A stretch of DNA of 64,000 bases from an uncultured Sphingomonadaceae bacterium (GCA_947499255.1 CANMNF010000003.1:186001-250000); one strand, 5' to 3'. Counted from the first letter of the stretch, positions 50,363-59,445 are shown. The notes: a model not told the origin generated them from the sequence alone. Made by a program: numbers and translations.

Positions 50363-51700
50363 TCAGATGCGCAATATCGTATCAAAGATGGTGCGCGCGG
50401 TTTCAATGACGCGGCTCGATGCCTGAAACGCTTGTTGAAAACGGATGAGGTCGGCGGCTTCTTGATCAAGATCGATGGCGGTTTCCTGAGCCAATGCGGC
50501 CGCTGCGCTATCGGCAATGGTGTTGAGTGCTTGGCTGGTTAAATCGCGTCCGCTGATCTCGCTCGACAGGCTGAAAAGCAGATTGTCGATCCGTTTTCCC
50601 GGCCCTTCGCTATCGGCCAAAGCATCGCGCAAAGCGCCCAGATTGCCGATATTGCGGCTGTTGGCGGGGCTGCCTGCGGGCGCTGTGGCAAGGCCTGCGC
50701 CATTGGCGAGGGCAAGGGCGATATTGCTGGCATTGCTGCCGGAAAACAACGCGCTGCCGGTGGTGCCCGATGGCGTCACGCCAGCACTTTGCGCATCATT
50801 GGCAAGGGTGATGAGACGCGCGGCAGCAGCATCAAGTTCGGCGGTGCGGTTCGCGATGCCATCTGCCGCCAAAGCAGCGCCCGAAAGCCTGCCTGATTGC
50901 GGAGAAATCGCGCCGCCATCAAGGGTGAAGCTGATGCGGCCATCGGCATCGGTATTGGCGGCCAATGACCCGGCACCCTCGCCTGATACGAGCAGCGGCC
51001 CCGCACCATCGCCAATACGCACTTCGGCGCGGCCAAATTGGTCAAGGCTTGTGGCGATACCCAGCGTGCCGGACAATTCGTTGATCAACACATCACGTTG
51101 ATCAAGCAGCGCAATACGCGCCGAGCTGCCATCGCGGGTTCGCGCCAGATTGGTGTTGGTGCGCGCAAGTTCTGCGGCCAAAGTGTTGGCGCGATCAATA
51201 TCGGCATTGGTTTCAAACTGGATCGCTTGTGTAGCGCCGTTCAGCCTGCGTGCGGCAAGGTTGAAGCTTTCAGCAGCAATACGCCCGCTTTCAATCACTT
51301 GCCCGCGCAAAGGCGGTGACAAAGGATCATTGGCAAGTTGTGCCAGGCTGGCTTCGAATTCGGTAAGAGCAGGGAACAGGCCGGAGCTTTCAATCCCGCG
51401 CTCTGCCACACGCAATCCATCGATCTGAGTTGTTGCGCGGGAGGCATCGCTGCTTGTGCGCCGCGCCTCGTTTAGCAGGAAGGCGTTTTCTGAACGCGAT
51501 ATGCCATCGATCAAAACGCCGCCCAGCCGGATGGAGGATGTGCGCGCGATGGCGCCATTGCCCGATAGCTCGCGCACTTCAAGCGAGCGGCGCGAATACC
51601 CCTCAGTATTGGCATTGGCGATGTTTTGCGATGTAAGATCAAGCGCAGCTTTGGCCGCGCGCACACCGCTGGAACCGATAGTAAAAAGATCAGTCGCCAT
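50363..51700 (-). CDS. flgK: Flagellar hook-associated protein 1
   Basis: LFTIGSSGVRAAKAALDLTSQNIANANTEGYSRRSLEV...; C-terminal EAADLIRFQQAFQASSRVIETARTIFDTILRI. Confidence 0.95.
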   Translation of the reverse strand: MATDLFTIGSSGVRAAKAALDLTSQNIANANTEGYSRRSLEVRELSGNGAIARTSSIRLGGVLIDGISRSENAFLLNEARRTSSDASRATTQIDGLRVAERGIESSGLFPALTEFEASLAQLANDPLSPPLRGQVIESGRIAAESFNLAARRLNGATQAIQFETNADIDRANTLAAELARTNTNLARTRDGSSARIALLDQRDVLINELSGTLGIATSLDQFGRAEVRIGDGAGPLLVSGEGAGSLAANTDADGRISFTLDGGAISPQSGRLSGAALAADGIANRTAELDAAAARLITLANDAQSAGVTPSGTTGSALFSGSNASNIALALANGAGLATAPAGSPANSRNIGNLGALRDALADSEGPGKRIDNLLFSLSSEISGRDLTSQALNTIADSAAAALAQETAIDLDQEAADLIRFQQAFQASSRVIETARTIFDTILRI

Positions 51701-52034
51701 CGTTTAGCGCTCCGGTCTTTTCGGTCAGCGTGATTTGCGCAGCGAGATGCGCTTCGATCAGTTTTGCAAAGCCGAACGTTCCGCTTTCGGAAGCCAGCTG
51801 CGCGATATGTTCATCATGCATCTTTTCAAACTGTTCCAGCCCCGGTCCGCCAAACACATCGTCGCCGCCAAAATCAGTGGCGCGGGCGGCTGAGAGCATC
51901 TGGCGCAGGAAAATCGCTTCAAATGCCTGCGCAGCTTTGGTGAGATCACCATTGGCGGCGGGCACAGCTGCGTCCTTCCCGGCCAGATTGGCAAGGGCAA
52001 AGGCATCTGGGGCACCATGGGCATGGATGGTCAT
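51690..52034 (-). CDS. flgJ: FlgJ rod-binding domain protein (no muramidase domain)
   Basis: KAAQAFEAIFLRQMLSAARATDFGGDDVFGGPGLEQFEKMHDEHIAQLASESGTFGFAKLIEAHL. Confidence 0.85.
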   Translation of the reverse strand: MTIHAHGAPDAFALANLAGKDAAVPAANGDLTKAAQAFEAIFLRQMLSAARATDFGGDDVFGGPGLEQFEKMHDEHIAQLASESGTFGFAKLIEAHLAAQITLTEKTGALNDGD

Positions 52035-53143
52035 ATCACCACCATCTCTGCCTGAAGCGCGCCTGCTTGTTTGAGCGCATCGAGGATCACAACAAGATCC
52101 GCTGCACCAACGCCAAGCAAGTTTAACGCATCGACAATCTGCGACAGGTTCGCCCCGCCTTGCATTAGCGTGACGCGGTTGCCTTGTTCTTCGACATCAA
52201 TCTGCGTGTCCACTTCCAGCGCGGTTTCGCCATTGGCGAAGGGATCAGGCTGAACGATGCGCTCTGTTTCAGAAATGCGCACGACCAGCTTGCCGTGGCT
52301 GATCGCGGCAGGGGCAAGGCGCACCGCGCGGTTGATCACCACGGTGCCAGTGCGGCTGTTCACAATGACGCGCGCGGGCGTTTCTGCCGGGGTTACCTCG
52401 ACCATTTCGATAGCGGCCATCATGGCGCTGCGCCGGTCTGCACCAAAGGGCAGGACAAGCGCCAAAGTGACGCCATCGACAATCGAAGCGGTGCCGGGAA
52501 ATTGCGCGTTGATGCCATCGCGAATACGCTGGGCAGTCAAGAAATCGGCATCATGCAGGTGGAAGTTGAGCGTGCCTTCATCGGTAAACCCGGTGGAGAC
52601 CGCGCGCTCAACCGAAGCCCCGCCAGCAATGCGGCCAACGGTGGGCACATTGACGGAAAGCTGCGATCCATCGCGGCCCGATACGCCCAGTCCGCCCACG
52701 GCCAGAGAACCTTGAGCCATCGCGTAAATCTCGCCATCTGCACCTTGCAAAGGCGTAAGGATCAGCGCGCCTCCGCGCAGGCTGGTGGCTCTGCCAATGG
52801 TGGAGACGGTCACGTCAATGCGCTGTCCCGGCTTTGCAAAAGCGGGCAGTTCGGCGGTGATAATGACAGCGGCGGCGTTTTTCAGGCCGGGGCTGACGCC
52901 GGGCGGCAAGTTCAGGCCCAACCGGCCCGAAACACCGCGCATGGCTTGGGTGAGATAAGCAAGATTGTCATCTCCTGTACCTGCAAGACCGACAACAATG
53001 CCATATCCTGTCAGCTGGTTAGGGCGCACACCTTGAAATTCGCCCAGATCGCGCACGCGTTCTGCCTGTGCAGAAGTGGCGGATAATGTCAGGGCCAGCG
53101 CGAATGTAAGCGCGGCGAAGAAGCGTTTGAAAATCGTCATCAC
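52031..53143 (-). CDS. flgI: Flagellar P-ring protein FlgI
   Basis: RVRDLGEFQGVRPNQLTGYGIVVGLAGTGDD...KNAAAVIITAELPAFAKPGQRIDVTVSTIG. Confidence 0.97.
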   Translation of the reverse strand: MMTIFKRFFAALTFALALTLSATSAQAERVRDLGEFQGVRPNQLTGYGIVVGLAGTGDDNLAYLTQAMRGVSGRLGLNLPPGVSPGLKNAAAVIITAELPAFAKPGQRIDVTVSTIGRATSLRGGALILTPLQGADGEIYAMAQGSLAVGGLGVSGRDGSQLSVNVPTVGRIAGGASVERAVSTGFTDEGTLNFHLHDADFLTAQRIRDGINAQFPGTASIVDGVTLALVLPFGADRRSAMMAAIEMVEVTPAETPARVIVNSRTGTVVINRAVRLAPAAISHGKLVVRISETERIVQPDPFANGETALEVDTQIDVEEQGNRVTLMQGGANLSQIVDALNLLGVGAADLVVILDALKQAGALQAEMVVI

Positions 53144-53152
53144 ACCTCTCCT

Positions 53153-53824
53153 TCAAAATGGGCTTAGAATAGCGAAAAAGCGCGATAGCCAGCCCGGGCG
53201 GCTGGCGCGTTGGATCGCGCCATCGCCGGAATATATGATCTGCGCATCGGCCACTTGAGTGGAGAGGATCGCATTGTTCTCATCCACATCGGCCAGACGC
53301 ACGATACCAGCAAACTGGATCCATTCACGGCCCTGGCTTAGCGACATCTGCTTTTCTCCAACGACAAGCGCGGTCCCGTTGGGGCGCACTTCAGCAATGG
53401 TGACGGCCAGCGCAGTGTTGAGGCTGCTGGATTGGTCGGCAATGCCTGTTCCATTGAACGACCCGGATGAGGATGCGTTAAGCGCGTTCGGGTTGAGAAT
53501 ACTTAACGGCCCGGCGGTTGGCGGGGTGATCGAGGCAGAGCCAGCGCGGTTGGTGGTGGCGGTTGCGCGCTTGCTGCTTTGTACGGTTTCCACCAGCAGC
53601 ACGGTCATCACATCGCCCACGGCGCGTGCGCGATTGCCTTCGTGCAATCCAGCATAGCCATTGGCAATCTGGACGATCGCGCCATCGCGGGTTTCGGGCG
53701 CAAAACCGGGCAATGGGGCAGGCGGCATCGCGGCACGAAAACCAGCCTGCGGGCCGGTGCCACACGCAGCAAGCATCAGCGCAGTTGCCGCGACAAAAAG
53801 GGCGCGTTTGATGGAGAAGGGCAT
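53153..53824 (-). CDS. flgH: Flagellar L-ring lipoprotein FlgH (start at MPFSIK; frame is open upstream to 53926)
   Basis: MPFSIKRALFVAATALMLAACGT lipobox; GDVMTVLLVETVQSSKRATATTNR; GEKQMSLSQGREWIQFAGIVRLADVDENNAILSTQVADAQIIYSGDGAI. Confidence 0.93.
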   Translation of the reverse strand: MPFSIKRALFVAATALMLAACGTGPQAGFRAAMPPAPLPGFAPETRDGAIVQIANGYAGLHEGNRARAVGDVMTVLLVETVQSSKRATATTNRAGSASITPPTAGPLSILNPNALNASSSGSFNGTGIADQSSSLNTALAVTIAEVRPNGTALVVGEKQMSLSQGREWIQFAGIVRLADVDENNAILSTQVADAQIIYSGDGAIQRASRPGWLSRFFAILSPF

Positions 53825-53844
53825 TTGGGTTCTCACGCAATTGG

Positions 53845-53934
53845 GCCTCACAGGATCAGGCCTCACAGGATCAGGCCTCACAGGATCAGGCCTCACAGGA
53901 TCAGGCCTCATAAGGTCTGGCTTCACAGGGTCTG
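53845..53934. repeat. 15-bp tandem repeat (GCCTCACAGGATCAG), four perfect plus two degenerate copies, spanning flgG 3' end and flgG-flgH gap
   Basis: Units at 53845, 53860, 53875, 53890 identical; 53905 gcctcataaggtctg; 53920 gcttcacagggtctg overlaps flgG stop. Confidence 0.93.
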
Positions 53935-54711
53935 GTTCGCATTGCGCAGCATGTCATCGACTGCGCTGATCATTTTGGAATTGATCTCGTAAGAACGCTG
54001 CGCCTCGATCATTTCGACCAGCTCTTCCACCACATTCACATTGGAGGCTTCCAGCATTCCCTGACGGATATTGCCGCGCCCGTTTTCGCCCGCTGGCCCT
54101 GTTTCAGCAGCACCGCTGGCGGCGGTTTCGGTAAGGAAGTTGTCCGATGCTGCGCGCAAACCTGCTGGATTGACGAAGCTGGCAATGGTCAGCTGGCCCA
54201 GATTGGCAGGCTCAGCTTCGCCCGGAAGCACGGCGGAAACGGTGCCATCAGGCGCAACGCTAACCGAAGTCGCGCCTTGTGGAACGCTGATCTGGGGCTG
54301 CACGCTATATCCTTGCGCGGTGACCAGATTGCCTTCGCTATCAAGCTTGAAATTGCCCGCTCTGGTATAGCCCAATTGCCCGCCGGGAAGCTGGACTTCG
54401 AAAAAGCCATCGCCATCCAACGCCATATCCAGCGCATTGCCGGTATTGTTAAGCGTGCCTTGCGTGCCGATGCGGCTGGTGCCCATCAACGATACACCGG
54501 TGCCCAGATTAAGGCCGATGGCATATTGCGTCTCGCCAGTGGATTGCTGTCCGGCAATGCGCGCATCCTGATAAGCCAGCGTCGCAAAATCGGCGCGATC
54601 ACGTTTGAAACCTGTCGTCCCGATATTCGCCAGATTGTTGGCGATAACGCGCATCCGGGCATCTTGTGCCTCCAGCCCTGTACGGGCAACTTGCAGTGCG
54701 GAAGTGGGCAT
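53923..54711 (-). CDS. flgG: Flagellar distal rod protein FlgG
   Basis: LQVARTGLEAQDARMRVIANNLANIGTTGFKRDRADFATL...; SNVNVVEELVEMIEAQRSYEINSKMISAVDDMLRNANQTL. Confidence 0.96.
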   Translation of the reverse strand: MPTSALQVARTGLEAQDARMRVIANNLANIGTTGFKRDRADFATLAYQDARIAGQQSTGETQYAIGLNLGTGVSLMGTSRIGTQGTLNNTGNALDMALDGDGFFEVQLPGGQLGYTRAGNFKLDSEGNLVTAQGYSVQPQISVPQGATSVSVAPDGTVSAVLPGEAEPANLGQLTIASFVNPAGLRAASDNFLTETAASGAAETGPAGENGRGNIRQGMLEASNVNVVEELVEMIEAQRSYEINSKMISAVDDMLRNANQTL

Positions 54712-54732
54712 ATCTGTATTCCTTTCAGAGGA

Positions 54733-55473
54733 TTAACGCAGGCTCATGAGGCGCGCGCCTGTCTCATCAATGCTGGCAGCGGTGGTCAAAAGCTTGGCAC
54801 GCATTTCAAAGCTGCGCTGTGCCTCGATCATATCGGAAAGCACCTGAGTGGTGTTCACATTGCTTTGTTCCAATGATCCGCTGGTGATGCGCGCGGTTTC
54901 ATCGGCGGGCAAAATGCCGCCGCCTTGGACGCGCATAAATCCATCCAGATCCTTGGCGATAGCGCTGCCTTCGACGCTGGCGAGTTTGATGCGTCCCACC
55001 ACTTGCGGGGGTGCCTCTGGTGTTTGCGGATCGGCGGCCAGCACGCTGCCATCTTCGGCGAAGCTAATCGCTTGGCCAATGGGCACAGTGATTGGGCCGG
55101 TATTGCCCATCACCGGGCGGCCATCGCCGTTCTCCAGCACACCTGCTGGCCCCACGGACATATCGCCGCGGCGCGAATACACCTCGCTGCCATCGGGCGC
55201 TTGCAATGCGATCATCGCGTCGCCTTGCACCGCGATATCCAGCCTGGAGCCGGTGGCGATAAAGCTTCCTGCGGAAAGATCCGCGCCATACACCGCGCCG
55301 CGCCCCATGGCGCGCGCTTCCAACGCCTCGCCATCCAGCGCAACAGCCTGTGCCGCAAAGGTTTCTGCACGAAAGCCCGGTGTGTTCACATTGGCCATAT
55401 TGCTGGCGACAACGCGCTGCCGGTTCATCGCCGATTCCATCCCGGCAAAAGCGGTGTAAATGACGCGGTCCAT
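54733..55473 (-). CDS. flgF: Flagellar proximal rod protein FlgF
   Basis: IYTAFAGMESAMNRQRVVASNMANVNTPGFRAETFAAQ; QSNVNTTQVLSDMIEAQRSFEMRAKLLTTA. Confidence 0.93.
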   Translation of the reverse strand: MDRVIYTAFAGMESAMNRQRVVASNMANVNTPGFRAETFAAQAVALDGEALEARAMGRGAVYGADLSAGSFIATGSRLDIAVQGDAMIALQAPDGSEVYSRRGDMSVGPAGVLENGDGRPVMGNTGPITVPIGQAISFAEDGSVLAADPQTPEAPPQVVGRIKLASVEGSAIAKDLDGFMRVQGGGILPADETARITSGSLEQSNVNTTQVLSDMIEAQRSFEMRAKLLTTAASIDETGARLMSLR

Positions 55474-55478
55474 CGCTG

Positions 55479-56294
55479 TTAGGTCCGCAGGTTAATGATG
55501 GTCTGCGAGATTTGCGTCGCAGTATCGATGGCCTTGGCATTTGCCTGGAAATTGCGCTGTGCGGAAATCAGGCCGACCATTTCCTCTGCCAGATCGACAT
55601 TGGAACGTTCAATCGTGCCTGCCAGAAGATTGCCAAAGCTTCCTGCACCCGGCTCACCAAGGCTGGCATTGCCCGAAAGACCCGTCTGTTCCCAGCTTGA
55701 CGAACCCGTTTGGCGAAGGCCTGTAGGGGCTTGAAACAAGGCAAGGGCCACCTGCCCGATATCGTCATTGCTGCCATCGGTATAGGCAGCCGTTACGGTG
55801 CCATCGAAATTGACCGTAACCCCGGCCAGTTCCGCGCCTGCGCCATTGGTGGGCGGGGCAAAGGCATCAACGGTTGCAGTGGTGCTGACCGGATCGCCAT
55901 TGGTATCCAGTTCAAACATTTGCAGGCGATTGCCAAGACCATCCTGCAAGAAGTTTGTCCCATCAAGAGAGAACGCGCCATCGCGGGTATATAACGTGCG
56001 TCCAGTGTCTTCATCGCGGGTAATGAAAAAGCCATCGCCGTTAATCGAAAGGTCGGTCGCATTGCCGGTTTGCTCAATCGCGCCCAGCTCAAAATCCTGA
56101 CGCACTTCGGTAACAACCGCGCCAATGCCGCGCACGCTGCGCGGGTTGGAGGTTGTGCCATTGGCGACCAGATCGGCAAATTCGACGTTTGACCGTTTGA
56201 AGCCATTGGTTTCAACATTGGCGATATTGTGCGCAATCGCGCCAAGCTCTGTCTGCGCGTTGCGCATACCGGAAAGGGAGGTGTAAAAAGACAT
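55479..56294 (-). CDS. flgE: Flagellar hook protein FlgE, short form (271 aa)
   Basis: SFYTSLSGMRNAQTELGAIAHNIANVETNGFKRSNVEFADLV; ERSNVDLAEEMVGLISAQRNFQANAKAIDTATQISQTIINLRT; adjacent to flgD. Confidence 0.88.
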   Translation of the reverse strand: MSFYTSLSGMRNAQTELGAIAHNIANVETNGFKRSNVEFADLVANGTTSNPRSVRGIGAVVTEVRQDFELGAIEQTGNATDLSINGDGFFITRDEDTGRTLYTRDGAFSLDGTNFLQDGLGNRLQMFELDTNGDPVSTTATVDAFAPPTNGAGAELAGVTVNFDGTVTAAYTDGSNDDIGQVALALFQAPTGLRQTGSSSWEQTGLSGNASLGEPGAGSFGNLLAGTIERSNVDLAEEMVGLISAQRNFQANAKAIDTATQISQTIINLRT

Positions 56295-56300
56295 CGGGGT

Positions 56301-56741
56301 TTACTCCTGTGGGGTGAGGGGGCGGGTAATTTCGGTATCGCTGTACGCGTGAGGCGCTGCTTCTTCAGCAGCCGGTTCGGCAGCAGGATCAGCAGCAGGA
56401 TCAGCAGCGGGATCAGCAGCGGGGGGAGGCGGTGCTGCGGGCGCGGGTGTTTGCGCATCGATCAGCGTATCAAGACGGCGCACGATCTGTTCCAGCGTGG
56501 CGTTGCCTTCGGTGGACCCTGCCAGCGATGAGAACTGCGCCATCTGTGCCAGCATGTCCTTATTATCGACCGGCTCAAACGGATCTTGTTGCTGCAATTG
56601 GGTGATCAGCAATTTAAGGAAATCGCCTTGGTCAAGGCTGTTCAACCCGCCTGTTTGAGCGCGCGGGATTATCGCAGGAGCGCCGGCATTGGCAGTTATG
56701 CCAGTATTGGCGCCCGGTTGGGTGATTGCGGTGGTTTCCAT
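56301..56741 (-). CDS. flgD: Flagellar hook-cap scaffold FlgD, truncated, with low-complexity Pro/Ala/Asp tail
   Basis: [51 protein letters not shown] then [23 protein letters not shown]. Confidence 0.9.
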   Translation of the reverse strand: METTAITQPGANTGITANAGAPAIIPRAQTGGLNSLDQGDFLKLLITQLQQQDPFEPVDNKDMLAQMAQFSSLAGSTEGNATLEQIVRRLDTLIDAQTPAPAAPPPPAADPAADPAADPAAEPAAEEAAPHAYSDTEITRPLTPQE

Positions 56742-57148
56742 TATTTGCTCCTCAGTGTTTCGAGCATCAATTGCTTGGCGGTTTGCATCGCTTCGACGAG
56801 GTTTTGGTAGTGCCGCGCACTTTCCATGATCTCGACCATTTCGGCGGTTTCGTTGACCGGGCTGATCCACACATCGCCATTTTCATCGGCAAGCGGGTGG
56901 CCGGGATCGTGCAGCTTGGTGGCAGCGGTGTCTTCGCGCTGCATCTGCGTGACGCGCACGCTGGAAAGGCCGGTCTGCTGGTCCAGCTCCTGTGCAAATA
57001 CGGCGCGCAAAGGGCGGTATGCCTCAGCATCGCTGCTGGCGACCGAGCCGGCATTGGAAAGGTTGGAAGCGGCCGCGTTCATCCGCACCAATTGTGCCGA
57101 CATGCCGCGCTGGGCGAGGGCAAAGATGCTCATAGGTTGATCGGTCAT
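56741..57148 (-). CDS. flgC: Flagellar basal-body rod protein FlgC
   Basis: [45 protein letters not shown]...[18 protein letters not shown]-like C-terminus. Confidence 0.92.
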   Translation of the reverse strand: MTDQPMSIFALAQRGMSAQLVRMNAAASNLSNAGSVASSDAEAYRPLRAVFAQELDQQTGLSSVRVTQMQREDTAATKLHDPGHPLADENGDVWISPVNETAEMVEIMESARHYQNLVEAMQTAKQLMLETLRSK

Positions 57149-57149
57149 C

Positions 57150-57497
57150 TTATTGGCCTTTCAACGCGCGGCTCAGCGTGTCGCTGCGGCCCTTGATGAA
57201 AGACAAAGTGGCGGAATAGCCCACGGCATTTTCGGCAAAGGCCATCTGTTCGGTGGACAGCTCGACCGTATTGCCATCCATACTGGGCATGACGGGAACG
57301 CGGTACAAAGTGGCGTTATCAATCGCACCCTGGCGCGAGGAGCCGTTTTCGCGGGCGGCAAGCGCGCTGGCGAAATCGATGTCCTTGGCTTTGTATCCCG
57401 GCGTTGCGGCATTGGCGATGTTGGATGCGATCAGGCCCATGCGCTGAGAACGCAGTTCAAGCGCGCTGGCGTGGATGCCAAAAATGCTGTCGCTCAT
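57150..57497 (-). CDS. flgB: Flagellar basal-body rod protein FlgB
   Basis: IFGIHASALELRSQRMGLIASNIANAATPGYKAKDIDFASAL. Confidence 0.92.
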   Translation of the reverse strand: MSDSIFGIHASALELRSQRMGLIASNIANAATPGYKAKDIDFASALAARENGSSRQGAIDNATLYRVPVMPSMDGNTVELSTEQMAFAENAVGYSATLSFIKGRSDTLSRALKGQ

Positions 57498-57539
57498 GAT
57501 CTTGGGTCCTTTGCATCGATCGGTTCGCCCACCAGTTCA

Positions 57540-57555
57540 GCAAGCGCCGTGCCAA
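57540..57555 (-). promoter_or_regulatory. Sigma54 (RpoN) promoter upstream of flgB
   Basis: Minus strand TTGGCACG-GCGC-TTGC, GG-N10-GC spacing exact, ~43 nt from flgB start. Confidence 0.85.
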
Positions 57556-57733
57556 TTTGCCGCTCCCAAGGCGGGCTAGGTATTCATACAGATGGGCAGC
57601 AGACGGAACGGCAGCGCGCGGCAGGAGCGGGCGGCAGGGGCAGGCGGCAGCGACTTGCCGGTGCGGCAGGCATTTGCCGGGGTGAAAGCAGCGCGCGTCG
57701 CGCCGTTCTATGGCCTGAGGAAAGGCAGCTGGC

Positions 57734-58405
57734 ATGGAATGGACATATCTGTGGGATACGACAAGCGCGTGCGTGGTGCTGGGCGGAACGCTTCTGGCGA
57801 CAGTGCTGCGTAGCGGGGTGAGCGATCTGGGGCAGACGCTGGCGGCGCTGGCATCACTGGCGCACCCCCCTTTCGATATGCTCAAAGCGCGCAGCGAAAT
57901 CGCAGGGCAGGTGCGCGCTATTCGCCGCGATGGCATTCGGCTGGCAGAACCTGCTCACCCCAGCGATGCCGAGATGGCGGAGACGGCCGATGCGCTGGCC
58001 TATCGCGGATCGTTAGCTGCCGCGATGGAGGCGCATGATCGCCATGCAAGCAAGCGCGATCGACGCCGTGTCGCGGCGTTGGCGACTTTGATGCAGATGG
58101 GCGAGCTGGCTCCGGTGTTCGGGCTGGCCGGAACGCTGCTGGCGCTGGCCCAATTGCCGGGCGGCGAGGTGATGGCGCGCGATTTGCTCGGCGCGGTTTC
58201 GATTGCTGTGCTCAGCACGCTTTACGGATTGCTGCTGGCGCATCTTGTCATCATGCCATTGGCGCGCAAAATTGAACGGCGCGGAGAAGCCGAAGAACGC
58301 GCGCGCGAAGAATTGCTGCAATGGCTGCATGATCAATTGCACCGCGATGGCCCGCGCGGCAAAGGCTCCAAACTGCATTCGGTTGGTCCGGAAGCAGCGG
58401 CATGA
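57734..58405 (+). CDS. PomA/MotA/ExbB-like proton-channel protein (second, divergent stator-type subunit)
   Basis: LMQMGELAPVFGLAGTLLALAQLPGGEVMARDLLGAVSIAVLSTLYGLLLAHLVIMPLARKIERRGEAEERA. Confidence 0.75.
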   Translation: MEWTYLWDTTSACVVLGGTLLATVLRSGVSDLGQTLAALASLAHPPFDMLKARSEIAGQVRAIRRDGIRLAEPAHPSDAEMAETADALAYRGSLAAAMEAHDRHASKRDRRRVAALATLMQMGELAPVFGLAGTLLALAQLPGGEVMARDLLGAVSIAVLSTLYGLLLAHLVIMPLARKIERRGEAEERAREELLQWLHDQLHRDGPRGKGSKLHSVGPEAAA

Positions 58406-58833
58406 TCACGCGCGCTGCGCCCACATGGCAATTGCTGTTGGCAGACCTTTCCCTGATTTTGTTTATCGCCACCGCAGGCGCGCTAGCCCATGCCGAAGAG
58501 GCAGCGCAGGAGCCTTCCCTGAATGGCGCACTGACTCATGGCGGATTGGCCAGCGGTTCTCCCTTGGCCGTATTGCGCGGGGAAGGGAGTGCGCGCGATG
58601 CAGCGCTGCTGGGCCAGTGGCTGCGCGATTATCAACCCGATCCGCGTGAGCAATTGACGCTCACCTTGCGCTATCGCCCGCAGGATTTCGCGTCGGCACA
58701 GTCCCGCGCACAGGCACTAAGAGACCGCGCGCGAGAGGCCGGGCAGGTGCCGCGTATTGTGCTGGAAGAAGGCGCGACTTCTGCACTCCATGCCAGCTTC
58801 GCCTTTGATCACGCACCCGAAATGGCACGGTAA
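58402..58833 (+). CDS. Small single-TM MotB/ExbD/TolR-like partner (143 aa) with TM aspartate
   Basis: ATGA overlap with upstream MotA-like gene; TWQLLLADLSLILFIATAGALA (Asp15); short alpha/beta C-terminal region lacking a GHTD-type motif. Confidence 0.6.
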   Translation: MITRAAPTWQLLLADLSLILFIATAGALAHAEEAAQEPSLNGALTHGGLASGSPLAVLRGEGSARDAALLGQWLRDYQPDPREQLTLTLRYRPQDFASAQSRAQALRDRAREAGQVPRIVLEEGATSALHASFAFDHAPEMAR

Positions 58834-58891
58834 TTGCTACCCCATCAGATGACCCAGCGTGGCCGCGCCACCTGCCAATAGGAGTGTCTTG

Positions 58892-59434
58892 ATGCCGATG
58901 TCCCGCCAATGTTCCCTCCTCGCGCTGTGCGTTTGCGCAGCGTTGAGCTTTACTGTGGCCAGCCCTGCCAAAGCAGAGCCAGCCTTTGCCGATCACGCGG
59001 CCATTGATACCGCCGTCCAAGCTTTTACCGGCGCGCCTGTGGGCGCAATTGGCGGCGCGCGCGCAGGCGTTGATCGGCGTTTGCGTCTTGCCCCATGCAG
59101 CGGTGATCTGGTGCTGGGCTTTCATGGCAACCGTGTCGACATGCTCACCGTTGCCTGTCCAGATCCAGGCAGTTGGCGCATCTTTGTGGCGTTGAACACG
59201 GCCACGGGCACTGCCCCGCGCCAAGCGCGCGCTGAGCAGTCTATCGATATCGTTGCACGCGGCGATATGGTCAGCATCATTGTCGAAGGCCCCGGCTTTA
59301 GCGTTCAGCAATCTGGCGAAGCGATGGAAGCAGGCGCGCAAGGCGAATGGATCCGCGTGCGGCCCAGCGGCACGCGTGACACGCTGCGCGCCCACATCGA
59401 ACAGCCCGGCCGCGTGGTTATTTCAAGGAATTAG
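58892..59434 (+). CDS. flgA: Flagellar P-ring formation protein FlgA
   Basis: Signal peptide; RLRLAPCSGDLVL; ARAEQSIDIVARGDMVSIIVEGPGFSVQQSGEAMEAGAQGEWIRVR. Confidence 0.85.
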   Translation: MPMSRQCSLLALCVCAALSFTVASPAKAEPAFADHAAIDTAVQAFTGAPVGAIGGARAGVDRRLRLAPCSGDLVLGFHGNRVDMLTVACPDPGSWRIFVALNTATGTAPRQARAEQSIDIVARGDMVSIIVEGPGFSVQQSGEAMEAGAQGEWIRVRPSGTRDTLRAHIEQPGRVVISRN

Positions 59435-59445
59435 CGCATGGCCCT

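Noticed and set aside
52184-53086. 300-aa ORF antisense to flgI
   Set aside because: Antisense shadow; flgI is unambiguous.
53845-53934. flgG-flgH repeats considered as CRISPR or phage att site
   Set aside because: Contiguous 15-bp units with no spacers; flanks are normal flagellar genes without integrase.
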